64,000 bases of DNA, taken from the NCBI GenBank assembly GCA_963726795.1, contig CAVSDD010000004.1, positions 434,001 to 498,000 on the forward strand, given 5' to 3'. Made by a program: the position numbers and the translations under genes. Source of the stretch: Hyphomicrobium_A sp963726795. GTDB taxonomy: Bacteria; Pseudomonadota; Alphaproteobacteria; Rhizobiales; Hyphomicrobiaceae. The notes beneath the pieces were generated by a model. It saw nothing but the letters and a program-made list of their open reading frames with translations. It made no database searches and was not told where the DNA came from. This document shows positions 25,087 through 34,033 of the stretch, piece after piece. How positions within the stretch are numbered: position 1 is the first letter of the stretch; every line of letters begins with the position of its first letter.

Positions 25087-26532
25087 ATGCGGACGCCTAT
25101 TGCTCTTGTTTGCACGGTCTGGGGCGCTGAATTTTGCGATTTCTTCTGTCAGTATTCGCTGGCGACACTGCTCAATCCCGCAAACCTGCAGCGCGTACGC
25201 GAAGATCACGATCTCACCCTACTCCTCTACACGACTGAGGATGACCTCGCTCGCATGCGGGCTCATCCTAATTTTCGCAAGCTTGCTCACCTTATCAACA
25301 TCAAACCGACGCTGCTCGAGACCTTGCCGCCGGGCGCGCGCACCGGCCACTGGATTCAGTGGCACCACGCGCTTCTGAGCTCAGGCGAGTTCAATTCCTT
25401 CATCCTGCTGATCCCCGATTGCCTCTACGCCAACGACGCCCTGCCCCAGATCGCCAATGCGTTGCAGAAGAACGACGTCGTGTTTTATTGCGTTCCGCAG
25501 GTGTCCATCGAACCGCTGATGGCACCCTTGCAGAAGGCGCTGCAGGCGATCGAGGGGGAGCCCGGCTGCTCATATCTTGATTTCAGCGAGCAAGAGATTG
25601 CGGGCTTATTCGTCAAGTACATCAATCCCCGATACGCGGTGGCGCTCAGTCAGCCGGAATTTTTCGTCACCCACCCCGAGTATTTATTGCGTGCGACCAA
25701 GGGGCAAATCGATATTCACGAGCTCACGTTTCATGCGCTGGCGATCAGCAGCAGGGCGAAGAATGCGTCCTACGCGTTCAATCCGCTGTCCGATCATCCC
25801 AAGGCGTTCTTGGGTATTCTCGCGGTCGGGGTCGAATACACGTTCAAGTATTTCGAGCAGTACTTCCGATGGCCCGCGATAGGCATGCAGCTCTCGCGGC
25901 AGACAACGCTCGCAAGCTGGTCCTATTCCTTCTTCGAGCGCGGCATCACCGACTACAACAACACCAAGACGGAAATCGCCGTCAGCGGGCTCACCGCGTC
26001 CGCGCATCGCCGCACCGCGATCTCCGACCCGCGCGCCAAATACATTAGGGCGGCCTTCGAGTTTTACGCTGCCCTCTACGCCGTACGCTCAGGGCCGGCC
26101 GCCGCCTGTCCGCCGGCTGTGGGAAAGGCCATCGCGCTGGCGATGTCGTTGCCGGGCTTTCGCAAACGGATGATGAGCTTGTCAGGGCCCGTGACAATCA
26201 TTGTGCCGACATCCGATGACGCGCGTGACGTGATCGAGGCGCTCTACGAAGCGAACGACGCGCAACGGTTGTTCAAATTCTTTATGATGCACGTGATGCC
26301 GGGACGGCTGACCCTCAAGCACGGGCAGTCCTTCATCCTCGAGAGGATATCCGGCCGGCCGCCGCATGAGCGGCGCTTCCGTATCGCCGAGCCGGCGCTC
26401 CTCAACACTTTGTCGGCCGCGGTAACGGGGCACGTCGCCTCGCAAGCGACCTATGTCAACGACGGGCTGATCGCCTACGCGGCAAACATGAAATATGGCT
26501 CGACGAGCGATCTCGTGCGGCAGCTCGCGTAG
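25087..26532 (+). CDS. Large protein with GT-like N-terminus and FAS1-like C-terminus (paralogue A)
   Basis: The start is the ATG at 25087 with AAGGAGGG upstream. The 481-residue protein has no signal peptide. Residues 5-150 look like a Rossmann or glycosyltransferase-type domain (ALVCTVWG ... SLATLLNPANL ... HWIQWHHALLSSGEFNSF-ILLIPDCLY). From about 320 the sequence resembles a FAS1 (fasciclin) domain: FEFYAALYAV, then GPVTIIVPTSDDA, then FFMMHVMPGRLTL. The same two blocks in the same order occur in the protein at 27616-29997. I do not know the function. It is the first gene of the plus strand in a locus with an FkbM methyltransferase and an acyltransferase. Confidence 0.6.
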   Translation: MRTPIALVCTVWGAEFCDFFCQYSLATLLNPANLQRVREDHDLTLLLYTTEDDLARMRAHPNFRKLAHLINIKPTLLETLPPGARTGHWIQWHHALLSSGEFNSFILLIPDCLYANDALPQIANALQKNDVVFYCVPQVSIEPLMAPLQKALQAIEGEPGCSYLDFSEQEIAGLFVKYINPRYAVALSQPEFFVTHPEYLLRATKGQIDIHELTFHALAISSRAKNASYAFNPLSDHPKAFLGILAVGVEYTFKYFEQYFRWPAIGMQLSRQTTLASWSYSFFERGITDYNNTKTEIAVSGLTASAHRRTAISDPRAKYIRAAFEFYAALYAVRSGPAAACPPAVGKAIALAMSLPGFRKRMMSLSGPVTIIVPTSDDARDVIEALYEANDAQRLFKFFMMHVMPGRLTLKHGQSFILERISGRPPHERRFRIAEPALLNTLSAAVTGHVASQATYVNDGLIAYAANMKYGSTSDLVRQLA

Positions 26533-26533
26533 A

Positions 26534-27598
26534 TCAGAGCGCGGGCGCCCAGAGATAACGCTGGTGCAGCCGAAGAGCTGCCGCGCTCAGATCCGAGACG
26601 CGAGCCGATTCCGCAGCGCGTCCGGCTTCAGCGAGGCCGCGCGACAACCAGCCCAGAAGCTCGAAGGCGTACTCGACCTGCCCATAGATTTCGGCGATCG
26701 AGGCGAGCTTCAAAACGCGATCCGGCGCGAATGCCTCTAGGTCAGCGCGAGAGGCGATCGGATCGCGGAAATAGAGGCCATGCGCCTCGATCAGCTGTCC
26801 TTGGTAGGGATTGAGCCCCGGCGTGTGCATCGAGGTGACCGGAGACCCTGCGCGTCCCATGTTGTGAAGGCCGAACAGATCGAAAAAGTGAAACCCGTTG
26901 CCGCGCAAGAAGGCATCGATATCGGAAAACATCGGGCGGCCGAGGTACGATTCAACAAACGATACTTCGAGATCGATACCTAAAACCGGCGCGAGGCTGT
27001 CGCGTGCGCCTTTGAGGATATCAAGCTCGGCACCCTGCACGTTGAGCTTCATGAAATCGATCGTGCCGATGGCGTTCTTGCGGGACCAATTGTCGATTGT
27101 GGTCGCGGCAACAGAGCTGGTCTCGCCCGTCGGATGGAAGATGTCGCGCGCATAGAACTTCTGCGTCGCGTTCTGGAATTTCCAGCGGTTGGTGAGGTCG
27201 ACGTTCTGGGGATAGGCGGAGATGCCGCCCGGCGCCTTGTTGCCGTAAATCGTCAGCGGGCCTTCCGAGCTCCAGAGTGCGTACGGGTAATAATGATGCG
27301 GGAGGCCTCGCTCGGAAGCATCGCGATTGAGCCGCTCGCATTCGTCGCTCTCGAGCTCGAAGCCGTGGATAACGAGCCGCCGATCGCCGATGGCACGCCA
27401 TCGCGCATCGCTCGGTCCACCGCGCGCGCCACCATCGAGGATCGAGAATGTTTCGTCGGGCAAGAGGCGTCCGTAGACGAGCTCGGTGATGATGAAGCGT
27501 TCCCGTCTCGAATAGGGATTTGAGCCGTCGGGCGCTACCGGGACGGCTGGCAGGTCGTCGCCGTCCGTGGGTGGTGCTGCATTCGGAGCAGGCATCAT
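26534..27598 (-). CDS. FkbM-family methyltransferase
   Basis: The 354-residue protein has the class I SAM-binding loop FSILDGGARGG and the FkbM-family core IGTIDFMKLNVQGAELDILK, followed by a dioxygenase-like WESY-type helix and a helical C-terminal tail (YAFELLGWLSRGLAEAGRAA) that may be a TPR-like extension. FkbM-type enzymes O-methylate sugars, lipids or other hydroxyls. AAGAGG precedes the ATG. The stop is two bases from the convergent neighbour's stop. It is upstream of nothing on its own strand but shares strand with the next large gene, with only 17 bases between, so the two form an operon. Confidence 0.8.
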   Translation of the reverse strand: MMPAPNAAPPTDGDDLPAVPVAPDGSNPYSRRERFIITELVYGRLLPDETFSILDGGARGGPSDARWRAIGDRRLVIHGFELESDECERLNRDASERGLPHHYYPYALWSSEGPLTIYGNKAPGGISAYPQNVDLTNRWKFQNATQKFYARDIFHPTGETSSVAATTIDNWSRKNAIGTIDFMKLNVQGAELDILKGARDSLAPVLGIDLEVSFVESYLGRPMFSDIDAFLRGNGFHFFDLFGLHNMGRAGSPVTSMHTPGLNPYQGQLIEAHGLYFRDPIASRADLEAFAPDRVLKLASIAEIYGQVEYAFELLGWLSRGLAEAGRAAESARVSDLSAAALRLHQRYLWAPAL

Positions 27599-27615
27599 CT
27601 GCGCCTCTTTAACGT

Positions 27616-29997
27616 CTAGATGATCAAGCGCGCCTTCGGTCTTGTCTTGAGAAGGGCGGCGGCGTCAATCGGTGCGCCCGTCGGAAGCGCAAATTGCAAA
27701 TGCCACCAATTGACGAGTTGCTGGCCGTCGCTCGTTTGGCCAATCAATGCCGGCTGCAGCACGTCGCACGGCCTGCCGTCCACACGCAGCGGCAACCGTT
27801 CTTCAGGCGGATAATCCGGCTCGGTGAACTGCGACGCATACAGGTGACTGTAAGCCATCATGCGCTCGTAGTGCATCCCCGCCTCGGCGTAATGGCCGCG
27901 CTTGCGCAGGAACTCAGCAAACTCCGCGTGGTAGACGCCGTGGATCCCGAGGCATTCGAGAGCGCTGCGGAAGCAAGCCTCCGCCAGGTAGTCGCGTCCC
28001 TGATCGCGGTGCAGCTCCGCCAAGTTGCGCCATGCGTTTGCGGCGATGTGCGCGTGCGCCAGAGCGCCGGGATGCGGCTTGGCTTTGGTCGCCGCTTCAA
28101 ACAGCGCGATCGCTTCCTTCCCAAGCGATGCTCGCCGCTTCAGCAAGGCTAGGGCGTAAAGCGCTTCGGCAAAATCGGGTGTGAGCTTCAGCGCGAGGGC
28201 GTAGTAGCGGCCAGCCTTTAGCAGGCCTTCCTCGCCGCCAATCAGAGCCGAGCAGTATTCGAAGAAGGCCGGTTGAGGGTCCGTCGCATCCCCTTCCGCA
28301 GCGAACCCCTTCATCAGGTCGTGCAGCAGGAGCAGTTTGTGCCGATGAACGCCGGCCTGGTGCAGGGCGGAAGCGGCGGCGTGCTTCTGGCGGTCGAGCT
28401 GTGTCTCGTCAAGATCGAGCGCAAAGTGACGAATGAAGGCATCGTAGTGTTGGGCGATGTCTTCATCGCCGACCGGCACGGCGCGCAAGAGCAATTCTTC
28501 GACTGCCCGCGCCCTCAACTTATTCGCGCCGGAGCCGAGGGCGAGCAGGGCTGCCGCGCCGCCTTCTCGTTTCGGCGACCGTTGATACGCAGCGGCCATA
28601 GATGCGCTCGCGGGCGCCTCCAACGGCGAGAGCAGCCGATCGACAATGAAGATAGTGTGCGGCGGGACATCGATCTTCCGGACGATCCTGCCGCCGTTGA
28701 TGAATTCCGCTGCACCTTCGGTTCGGCCGATGAGTGTCGCGCCGCCAAGCGTTACGTGCTGCGGCGCGGTGCTCTCCGTCGCAGCCGAGGCTACGACGTG
28801 ATTGAGAATCAAGGCCTCAAGATCGTTCGCGGCCTGGGGCCGCAACAAGGGAGCAACGCTTTCCCATCCGGCATCCATGAAGGCGCCATCTGTCGGAACA
28901 TAGACGGTGACCGGGCACTTGTGGCGCCAGCGCTTTGCCAGCGACGTGGTCAACAACCCCATGCTCATCGCCTGCGATGCAAACGTGCATCCGCTTGCGT
29001 TCACTGCGGCCCAGATCCGGAGATACTCGCGCGCAAACAGCGCTTCCCCCAAAAAATCGTCGGCGCGATTTTCAACGTCGCGCCAGCGGCTTTCATCGAA
29101 GGCGTCGTAATGCAGCCAGATCTGATGCGACGCAAATTGCTGCATAAGCGGATTGTCGTTCGCAGGATGCAGGGACACGCGTGCAAGATCGATCGGCTGC
29201 ACGGAATGATCTGGAATGTAGACGTGAAAATCCTTGAGCAGAGGGGCGACGCTCAGCATGAGCATGTCGTCGGAATCTGCTGAGACGTGAAGCAAGCGGG
29301 GATCGGCGGCATCCACGGCGTTCCAATATTGGTTGGCCTGCAGCCGCTGCGTGTCGACCAAGGAGAGCTCACGCGAGATGTGGCGCAGCAAGATGCCTTG
29401 GCCCGGCACGCGCCAGATTACGTCGAGGGAGGGGAGTGCGTGGCGCGCGGATGCCATGGCCGCCACCGACAGCGGATGCATGTGGCGCATCCCGAGCCGG
29501 ACCAAGTCGCCGCCCGAAAGCTTGATGGCGTTGTCTCCAGCGCGGCCGGAAATCTCGGGGACGAAGGTTTCGCCGATGACCCGGATATAGGGGATCGAAA
29601 CGCCGACCTTGCCATCGTCGATCGCGTCGGCGCACCGCGCAAGAACGCCGTCGCTCCACGCCACATCCGGATAAACCGTGAAGCAGTAGGCGTTCGCGGC
29701 TTTGGCGTCGTCCAGCGAACGTCGGTACCATTCGATGTGATAGGCGATGTCCGGCGACGACGCTTCGGTGATCCATTCGATCTCGATGGCGGCAGCGAGC
29801 GCCCGGAAAATCGGCCACGCTTCGATGCGCGTTCGATCACTAGGTGTCGTGGCGATGCGATAGCGTGAGGGGAAGCGGCCCTTGATCGCCGGCAGGTTGC
29901 CCGGCGAAAGTAGCGTCGGCAGCATGACGCGCCGCATCACGTCCAAATGCCAATCGCCCCAGACGCAGGTGTTGAAGTCGACCTGCTTGCGCGTCAT
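27616..29997 (-). CDS. Multidomain protein: GT-like N-terminus, FAS1 domain and TPR (paralogue B)
   Basis: Start taken at the ATG at 29997; an upstream ATG at 30108 is possible. The 793-residue protein begins with a domain like that of paralogue A (FNTCVWGDWHLDVM, LPTLLSPGNLPAI, YCFTVYPDVAWSDG). At about residues 325-459 it carries a recognisable FAS1 region: CPVTVYVPTDGAF, then ALILNHVV, then VTLGGATLIGRTEGAAEF, then TIFIVDRLLSP. The C-terminal 300 residues contain TPR repeats (YYALALKLTPDFAEALYALA). No signal peptide or membrane segment is seen, odd for FAS1. It precedes the FkbM methyltransferase in an operon and is divergent from the acyltransferase. Confidence 0.65.
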   Translation of the reverse strand: MTRKQVDFNTCVWGDWHLDVMRRVMLPTLLSPGNLPAIKGRFPSRYRIATTPSDRTRIEAWPIFRALAAAIEIEWITEASSPDIAYHIEWYRRSLDDAKAANAYCFTVYPDVAWSDGVLARCADAIDDGKVGVSIPYIRVIGETFVPEISGRAGDNAIKLSGGDLVRLGMRHMHPLSVAAMASARHALPSLDVIWRVPGQGILLRHISRELSLVDTQRLQANQYWNAVDAADPRLLHVSADSDDMLMLSVAPLLKDFHVYIPDHSVQPIDLARVSLHPANDNPLMQQFASHQIWLHYDAFDESRWRDVENRADDFLGEALFAREYLRIWAAVNASGCTFASQAMSMGLLTTSLAKRWRHKCPVTVYVPTDGAFMDAGWESVAPLLRPQAANDLEALILNHVVASAATESTAPQHVTLGGATLIGRTEGAAEFINGGRIVRKIDVPPHTIFIVDRLLSPLEAPASASMAAAYQRSPKREGGAAALLALGSGANKLRARAVEELLLRAVPVGDEDIAQHYDAFIRHFALDLDETQLDRQKHAAASALHQAGVHRHKLLLLHDLMKGFAAEGDATDPQPAFFEYCSALIGGEEGLLKAGRYYALALKLTPDFAEALYALALLKRRASLGKEAIALFEAATKAKPHPGALAHAHIAANAWRNLAELHRDQGRDYLAEACFRSALECLGIHGVYHAEFAEFLRKRGHYAEAGMHYERMMAYSHLYASQFTEPDYPPEERLPLRVDGRPCDVLQPALIGQTSDGQQLVNWWHLQFALPTGAPIDAAALLKTRPKARLII

Positions 29998-30150
29998 CCA
30001 CTTATTTCCAGACGCTACCTGCCGGCATTTGCGCGTTCGTGCATGATTATCGTCGGCACTGTGGCTATCAAAGAGAACTCTTGCCTGTCCAGGCACGCGG
30101 CCTCTCACGAGCTGGGTGGCGCGCCGAACTGCGACCGACCGAGGGGGAAT

Positions 30151-31272
30151 ATGGGGCTCCTGCGCTTAGTGTTGGCGTCGACGGTGATGCTCGGTCACTA
30201 CGTGGGTTTCTACCCGGTGCATCTGCCGTACTTTCTGCTCGGATGGGCCAACGTACCGGCATTCTATATCGTGTCGGGGTTCCTCATCACGCTGGTGCTG
30301 CGCGAGCGATATCACGATCGTGCCGCGCTGTTTTATTCCAACCGCGCCCTGCGGCTGTTCCCCATGTACTGGGCGGCGCTGGTGCTCTTTCTGCTCGTCA
30401 ATTGGATGGTGGCCGCGGGATATTTGCCGGGGGCGCAACAGCACGTCGGAACCAACGCGCTGCGCTGGTGGCAAGCGCATCAAAGCGACATCGGGACGCC
30501 GGCGACGCTGCTGCTGATCTTCTCGAACATTGCAATATTCGGCCAGGACCTGATGCTGTTCGTCGGCAAGTGGCCGGGGATTTTCACGAAAGATTACTTC
30601 TACCACTTCTTCATGTACGTCGGTCCGGCGTGGACGATCGAGGTCGAGTTTGTTTTTTACGCGATCGCGCCGTTCGTGGTCCTCCGCAGTGTTAAATGGA
30701 CGATCGCGATCCTGGTTGCTTCGCTCGTTGCGCGACTGCTTGCTGTCGCGGTCGGCTACACGGCGTACGGCAACGCTTATGACTTTCCGCCGTTCGAGAT
30801 GGCGTTCTTCATGGCCGGCTCGCTGGCCTACCGCGCCTACGCGTATCTGCGAACGCAAAAATCAGCGTGGATCGAGGCCTATGCCTATGCCGCCTGCGCG
30901 ACGATCGCGGCGCTGACCGTTTTCTATCTGGCCATGCCGTTCGCCCGGCCGATGTTCCTGGCGGCGGTCAGCCTCTGCCTCCCGGGCATCGTCCTGCTGG
31001 GGCGCCGCAATCCGCTGGACAATTTTTTGGGAGAGCTGTCCTACCCGATCTACCTGCTGCATCCGCTTTTCACGATCTTCATCATCCCCGGGGCGACGAT
31101 CTGGGCGGAGTTGGTCGCAATCGCCGCCACGCTCACGCTGTCGGCTACGCTAATTTTTGCCATCGACCGACCTGTCGAAGCGATCCGCCGCCGACGGGTA
31201 GAAAACCATCTGCCGCGCACGCCGACCCCGACCGCTCCGGAGCGAAACGTGCCCGCGGCACTTGCCTATTAG
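30151..31272 (+). CDS. Acyltransferase 3 (OafA/YrhL) family membrane protein
   Basis: The start is the ATG at 30151 with GAGGGGG four bases upstream; a longer frame from 29947 overlaps the divergent gene. The 373-residue protein has about ten membrane segments and begins MGLLRLVLASTVMLGHYVGF, with the conserved His in MLGH and the arginine-rich SNRALRLFPMYW motif of acyltransferase 3. This family O-acetylates or otherwise acylates surface sugars from the membrane. Together with the FkbM methyltransferase it suggests decoration of a polysaccharide or glycan. Confidence 0.8.
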   Translation: MGLLRLVLASTVMLGHYVGFYPVHLPYFLLGWANVPAFYIVSGFLITLVLRERYHDRAALFYSNRALRLFPMYWAALVLFLLVNWMVAAGYLPGAQQHVGTNALRWWQAHQSDIGTPATLLLIFSNIAIFGQDLMLFVGKWPGIFTKDYFYHFFMYVGPAWTIEVEFVFYAIAPFVVLRSVKWTIAILVASLVARLLAVAVGYTAYGNAYDFPPFEMAFFMAGSLAYRAYAYLRTQKSAWIEAYAYAACATIAALTVFYLAMPFARPMFLAAVSLCLPGIVLLGRRNPLDNFLGELSYPIYLLHPLFTIFIIPGATIWAELVAIAATLTLSATLIFAIDRPVEAIRRRRVENHLPRTPTPTAPERNVPAALAY

Positions 31273-31357
31273 CGACTGGTCGGACGCCCCGCGCGCTCTG
31301 GATTTGACATATCGAGGTCTATGGAACATAAAGGGAACAAACACGTTAGGCGAGGTG

Positions 31358-32560
31358 ATGGAGCTAGCAGAAAAACTTCGGGTGCTGGCGGACGCCGCCA
31401 AGTATGACGCGTCCTGCGCATCCTCGGGTGCACCCAAAAGAGCGGCCGCGAAGGGGGGTCTTGGATCCACAACTGGCGCAGGAATCTGCCACGCCTATAC
31501 GCCAGACGGGCGCTGCGTCTCGCTACTGAAGATCCTGCTGACGAACTACTGCCTGTTCGACTGCGCCTATTGCATCAACCGCAGGTCGTCGAACGTGGAG
31601 CGCGCCCGTTTCAGCGTCGACGAGGTCGTGACCCTCACGCTCGAGTTCTATAAGCGCAACTACATCGAGGGCCTGTTTCTCTCGTCAGGCATCATTCGCT
31701 CGGCCGACTACACCATGGAGCAGCTCATGCTCGTGGCAAAGAAGTTGCGCCGCGAGCACGGCTTTGCCGGCTACATCCATCTGAAGACAATTCCTGAGGC
31801 AAGCCCCTGGCTCATCGAGCAGGCGGGGCTGTGGGCCGACCGGCTGTCGATCAATCTTGAACTGACCACCGCAGCGAGCCTGAAGCAGCTGGCACCCGAG
31901 AAGGACCAGAAGACGATCACCGCCGCCATGGGCCAGATGCATGATCGCATCGTCGAGGCGCGCGAGGAGAAGCGCCGGTTCTCGCCGGCTGGGCAGAGCA
32001 CGCAAGTCATCGTCGGCGCCGACTCGACGACGGATGAGCAAGTCTTGTCGACAAGCTCCGACCTCTACAGCCGCTACAAGCTTTCGCGCGTTTATTACTC
32101 GGCGTTCTCCCCGATCGATCACGCGAGTGCGCTTCTCCCGCCGTCCGCGCCACCGCTTGCCCGCGAGCACAGGCTTTATCAAGCCGATTGGCTGCTGCGG
32201 CACTACGGCTTCGCCGTCGACGAGATTGCGGCCGGCGGTGAGGGCGGCATGCTCGATCTCGACATCGATCCCAAGCTCGCGTGGGCCCTCAAGAACCGCG
32301 CGTCGTTCCCCGTATGCGTCAACACGGGCGCGCGCGAGATGCTGCTGCGCGTTCCGGGATTAGGCAAGCACGCTGTCGACAAGATCGTCGGCGCCCGGCG
32401 GTACGCGACGCTGCGAACCGGCGATGTGTGCCGCCTGACGCGAGCGTTCAAGCGCGCTGCGCCTTTCCTCATCACCGCCGATCATCATCCCGCGCGCCTC
32501 ACCGACCGCGCAGACTTGCGCGCGCGGATCACGCCGCCCAAACAGCTGGCGCTCATTTGA
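31358..32560 (+). CDS. UdgX-linked radical SAM protein (putative DNA modification/repair)
   Basis: The start is the ATG at 31358, which gives MELAEKLRVLADAAKYDASC, the usual opening of TIGR03916-type proteins. The 400-residue product has the radical SAM cluster motif CLFDCAYC (C65, C69, C72), LFLSSGIIRSADYTMEQL, a partial TIM barrel, and a C-terminal helix-hairpin-helix-like segment (VPGLGKHAVDKIVGARRY) that could touch DNA. The UdgX-like gene follows with a TTGA overlap, and this pairing is conserved in many bacteria. The chemical reaction is not established. Confidence 0.85.
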   Translation: MELAEKLRVLADAAKYDASCASSGAPKRAAAKGGLGSTTGAGICHAYTPDGRCVSLLKILLTNYCLFDCAYCINRRSSNVERARFSVDEVVTLTLEFYKRNYIEGLFLSSGIIRSADYTMEQLMLVAKKLRREHGFAGYIHLKTIPEASPWLIEQAGLWADRLSINLELTTAASLKQLAPEKDQKTITAAMGQMHDRIVEAREEKRRFSPAGQSTQVIVGADSTTDEQVLSTSSDLYSRYKLSRVYYSAFSPIDHASALLPPSAPPLAREHRLYQADWLLRHYGFAVDEIAAGGEGGMLDLDIDPKLAWALKNRASFPVCVNTGAREMLLRVPGLGKHAVDKIVGARRYATLRTGDVCRLTRAFKRAAPFLITADHHPARLTDRADLRARITPPKQLALI

Positions 32561-33978
32561 AGGTGCGCACGGTTATCACGCTTGGCGAAGGAGCTGACCA
32601 GCGCGGTTTCCGCGACGCCGTACGCGCGCTCATCGCGGAGGACACGGCGCCTGAGACCGTGATCTGGCAGACCGCCAGCGTGCCGTCGCTCTTCGACGCC
32701 TCACCGCCGGCCGACGCAGCACCAGTCCCGCTGACGCGCGACGTTGCCGAGCTCATCCGTCTTGTCGTCTGTCATCGCGATCCTGAACGATACGCGCTGC
32801 TCTATCAGCTCATCTGGCGCGTCCGCCATGGTGAGCGCGCGCTGCTCGATGTGCACAGCGATCCGCTCGTTCATCGCCTCGCCATGCTGGCAAAAACCGT
32901 ACGGCGCGACCTCCACAAGATGCATGCGTTCCTGCGGTTTCGCCGCGTGCCCGACGTGCCCGACGAACGCTACGTCGCCTGGTTCGAGCCCGACCATTAC
33001 ATTCTGGAAGCAACAGCGCAGTTCTTCGTCGACCGTTTCCGCGCGCTTGTCTGGTCGATCCTCACGCCCATCGGCTCGCTGTATTGGGATCGCACGGAGC
33101 TGCGGCATGGCCCGGCTGGTACGCGTGGCGACGTGGGCGCGGAGGACGAGGTCGAGACCGCATGGACCGGCTATTACGACAGCACCTTCAATCCTGCGCG
33201 CCTCAACACCGGCCTGATGCGGCAGCACATGCCTAAGAAATACTGGCGCAATATGCCGGAAGCCGGCTTGATCCCTGAACTCGTCCGAAACGCCGCCTCG
33301 CGCGTTGATACCCTTATGCGCACAGCACCCACGCCCTCCCGCAAGAAGGATCCAGTCAAGGCGGTCGCCGGCCGGAGCGACGCCGAGCCGCGCACGCTCA
33401 AAGCGCTCAACGCCATCATCGCTGCGTCTGAACCGTTTGTTGAAGGCGGCACGCGCGCCGTGCTCGGCGAAGGCCCCCTGCACCCGGCGCTCGCGTTTGT
33501 CGGCGAGCAGCCAGGCGATCAAGAGGACATCGAGGGACACCCGTTTGTCGGGCCCGCAGGCCAGCTTCTCGACAAGGCCATGCAGGCGGCGGGAATCGAC
33601 CGCGGCGAAACCTACGTCACCAATGCCGTGAAGCATTTCAAATTCGTGCAACGCGGCAAGCGGCGCCTGCACCAGAAGCCGACGACCGGCGAGGTGAAGC
33701 GCTACCGGTGGTGGCTCGAGAAGGAAATTGAACTCGTGCGGCCATCGCTCATCGTCGCGCTCGGCTCGACCGCCGCGCAGGCGCTGGCGGGGAAGGCCGT
33801 GTCTGTCACCAAATCGCGCGGTCCCACCGAGTTCGACGGGCGGGCCGGTTTCGTCACCGTTCACCCATCGTATCTGCTGCGAATTCCCGACGCGGATGCG
33901 AAGCGCGAGGCCTATGCGGCCTTCGTGGCCGACCTCAAGCGAGCCAGCAAGCTCGCTGCCTCGATCCGCGCTGCGTAA
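32557..33978 (+). CDS. udgX: DUF4130-UdgX fusion: uracil-DNA-binding glycosylase family protein
   Basis: The start is the TTG at 32557, which overlaps the radical SAM stop (TTGA); a GTG at 32563 is the alternative. The 473-residue protein has an N-terminal DUF4130/TIGR03915 domain (about 1-270) and a C-terminal family 4-like uracil-DNA glycosylase domain with FVGEQPGDQEDIEGHPFVGP, VTNAVKHFKF, the characteristic KRRLH loop (His372) and HPSYLLR. In characterised UdgX the His of this loop forms a covalent bond with uracil-containing DNA. That His is present here. With the preceding gene it forms a two-gene repair module. Confidence 0.87.
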   Translation: MKVRTVITLGEGADQRGFRDAVRALIAEDTAPETVIWQTASVPSLFDASPPADAAPVPLTRDVAELIRLVVCHRDPERYALLYQLIWRVRHGERALLDVHSDPLVHRLAMLAKTVRRDLHKMHAFLRFRRVPDVPDERYVAWFEPDHYILEATAQFFVDRFRALVWSILTPIGSLYWDRTELRHGPAGTRGDVGAEDEVETAWTGYYDSTFNPARLNTGLMRQHMPKKYWRNMPEAGLIPELVRNAASRVDTLMRTAPTPSRKKDPVKAVAGRSDAEPRTLKALNAIIAASEPFVEGGTRAVLGEGPLHPALAFVGEQPGDQEDIEGHPFVGPAGQLLDKAMQAAGIDRGETYVTNAVKHFKFVQRGKRRLHQKPTTGEVKRYRWWLEKEIELVRPSLIVALGSTAAQALAGKAVSVTKSRGPTEFDGRAGFVTVHPSYLLRIPDADAKREAYAAFVADLKRASKLAASIRAA

Positions 33979-34033
33979 ATTTCGCGCGGATCGAAAGACG
34001 ATTAGGGGCGGGCCGTGGTCTGATTCCGGCTGC

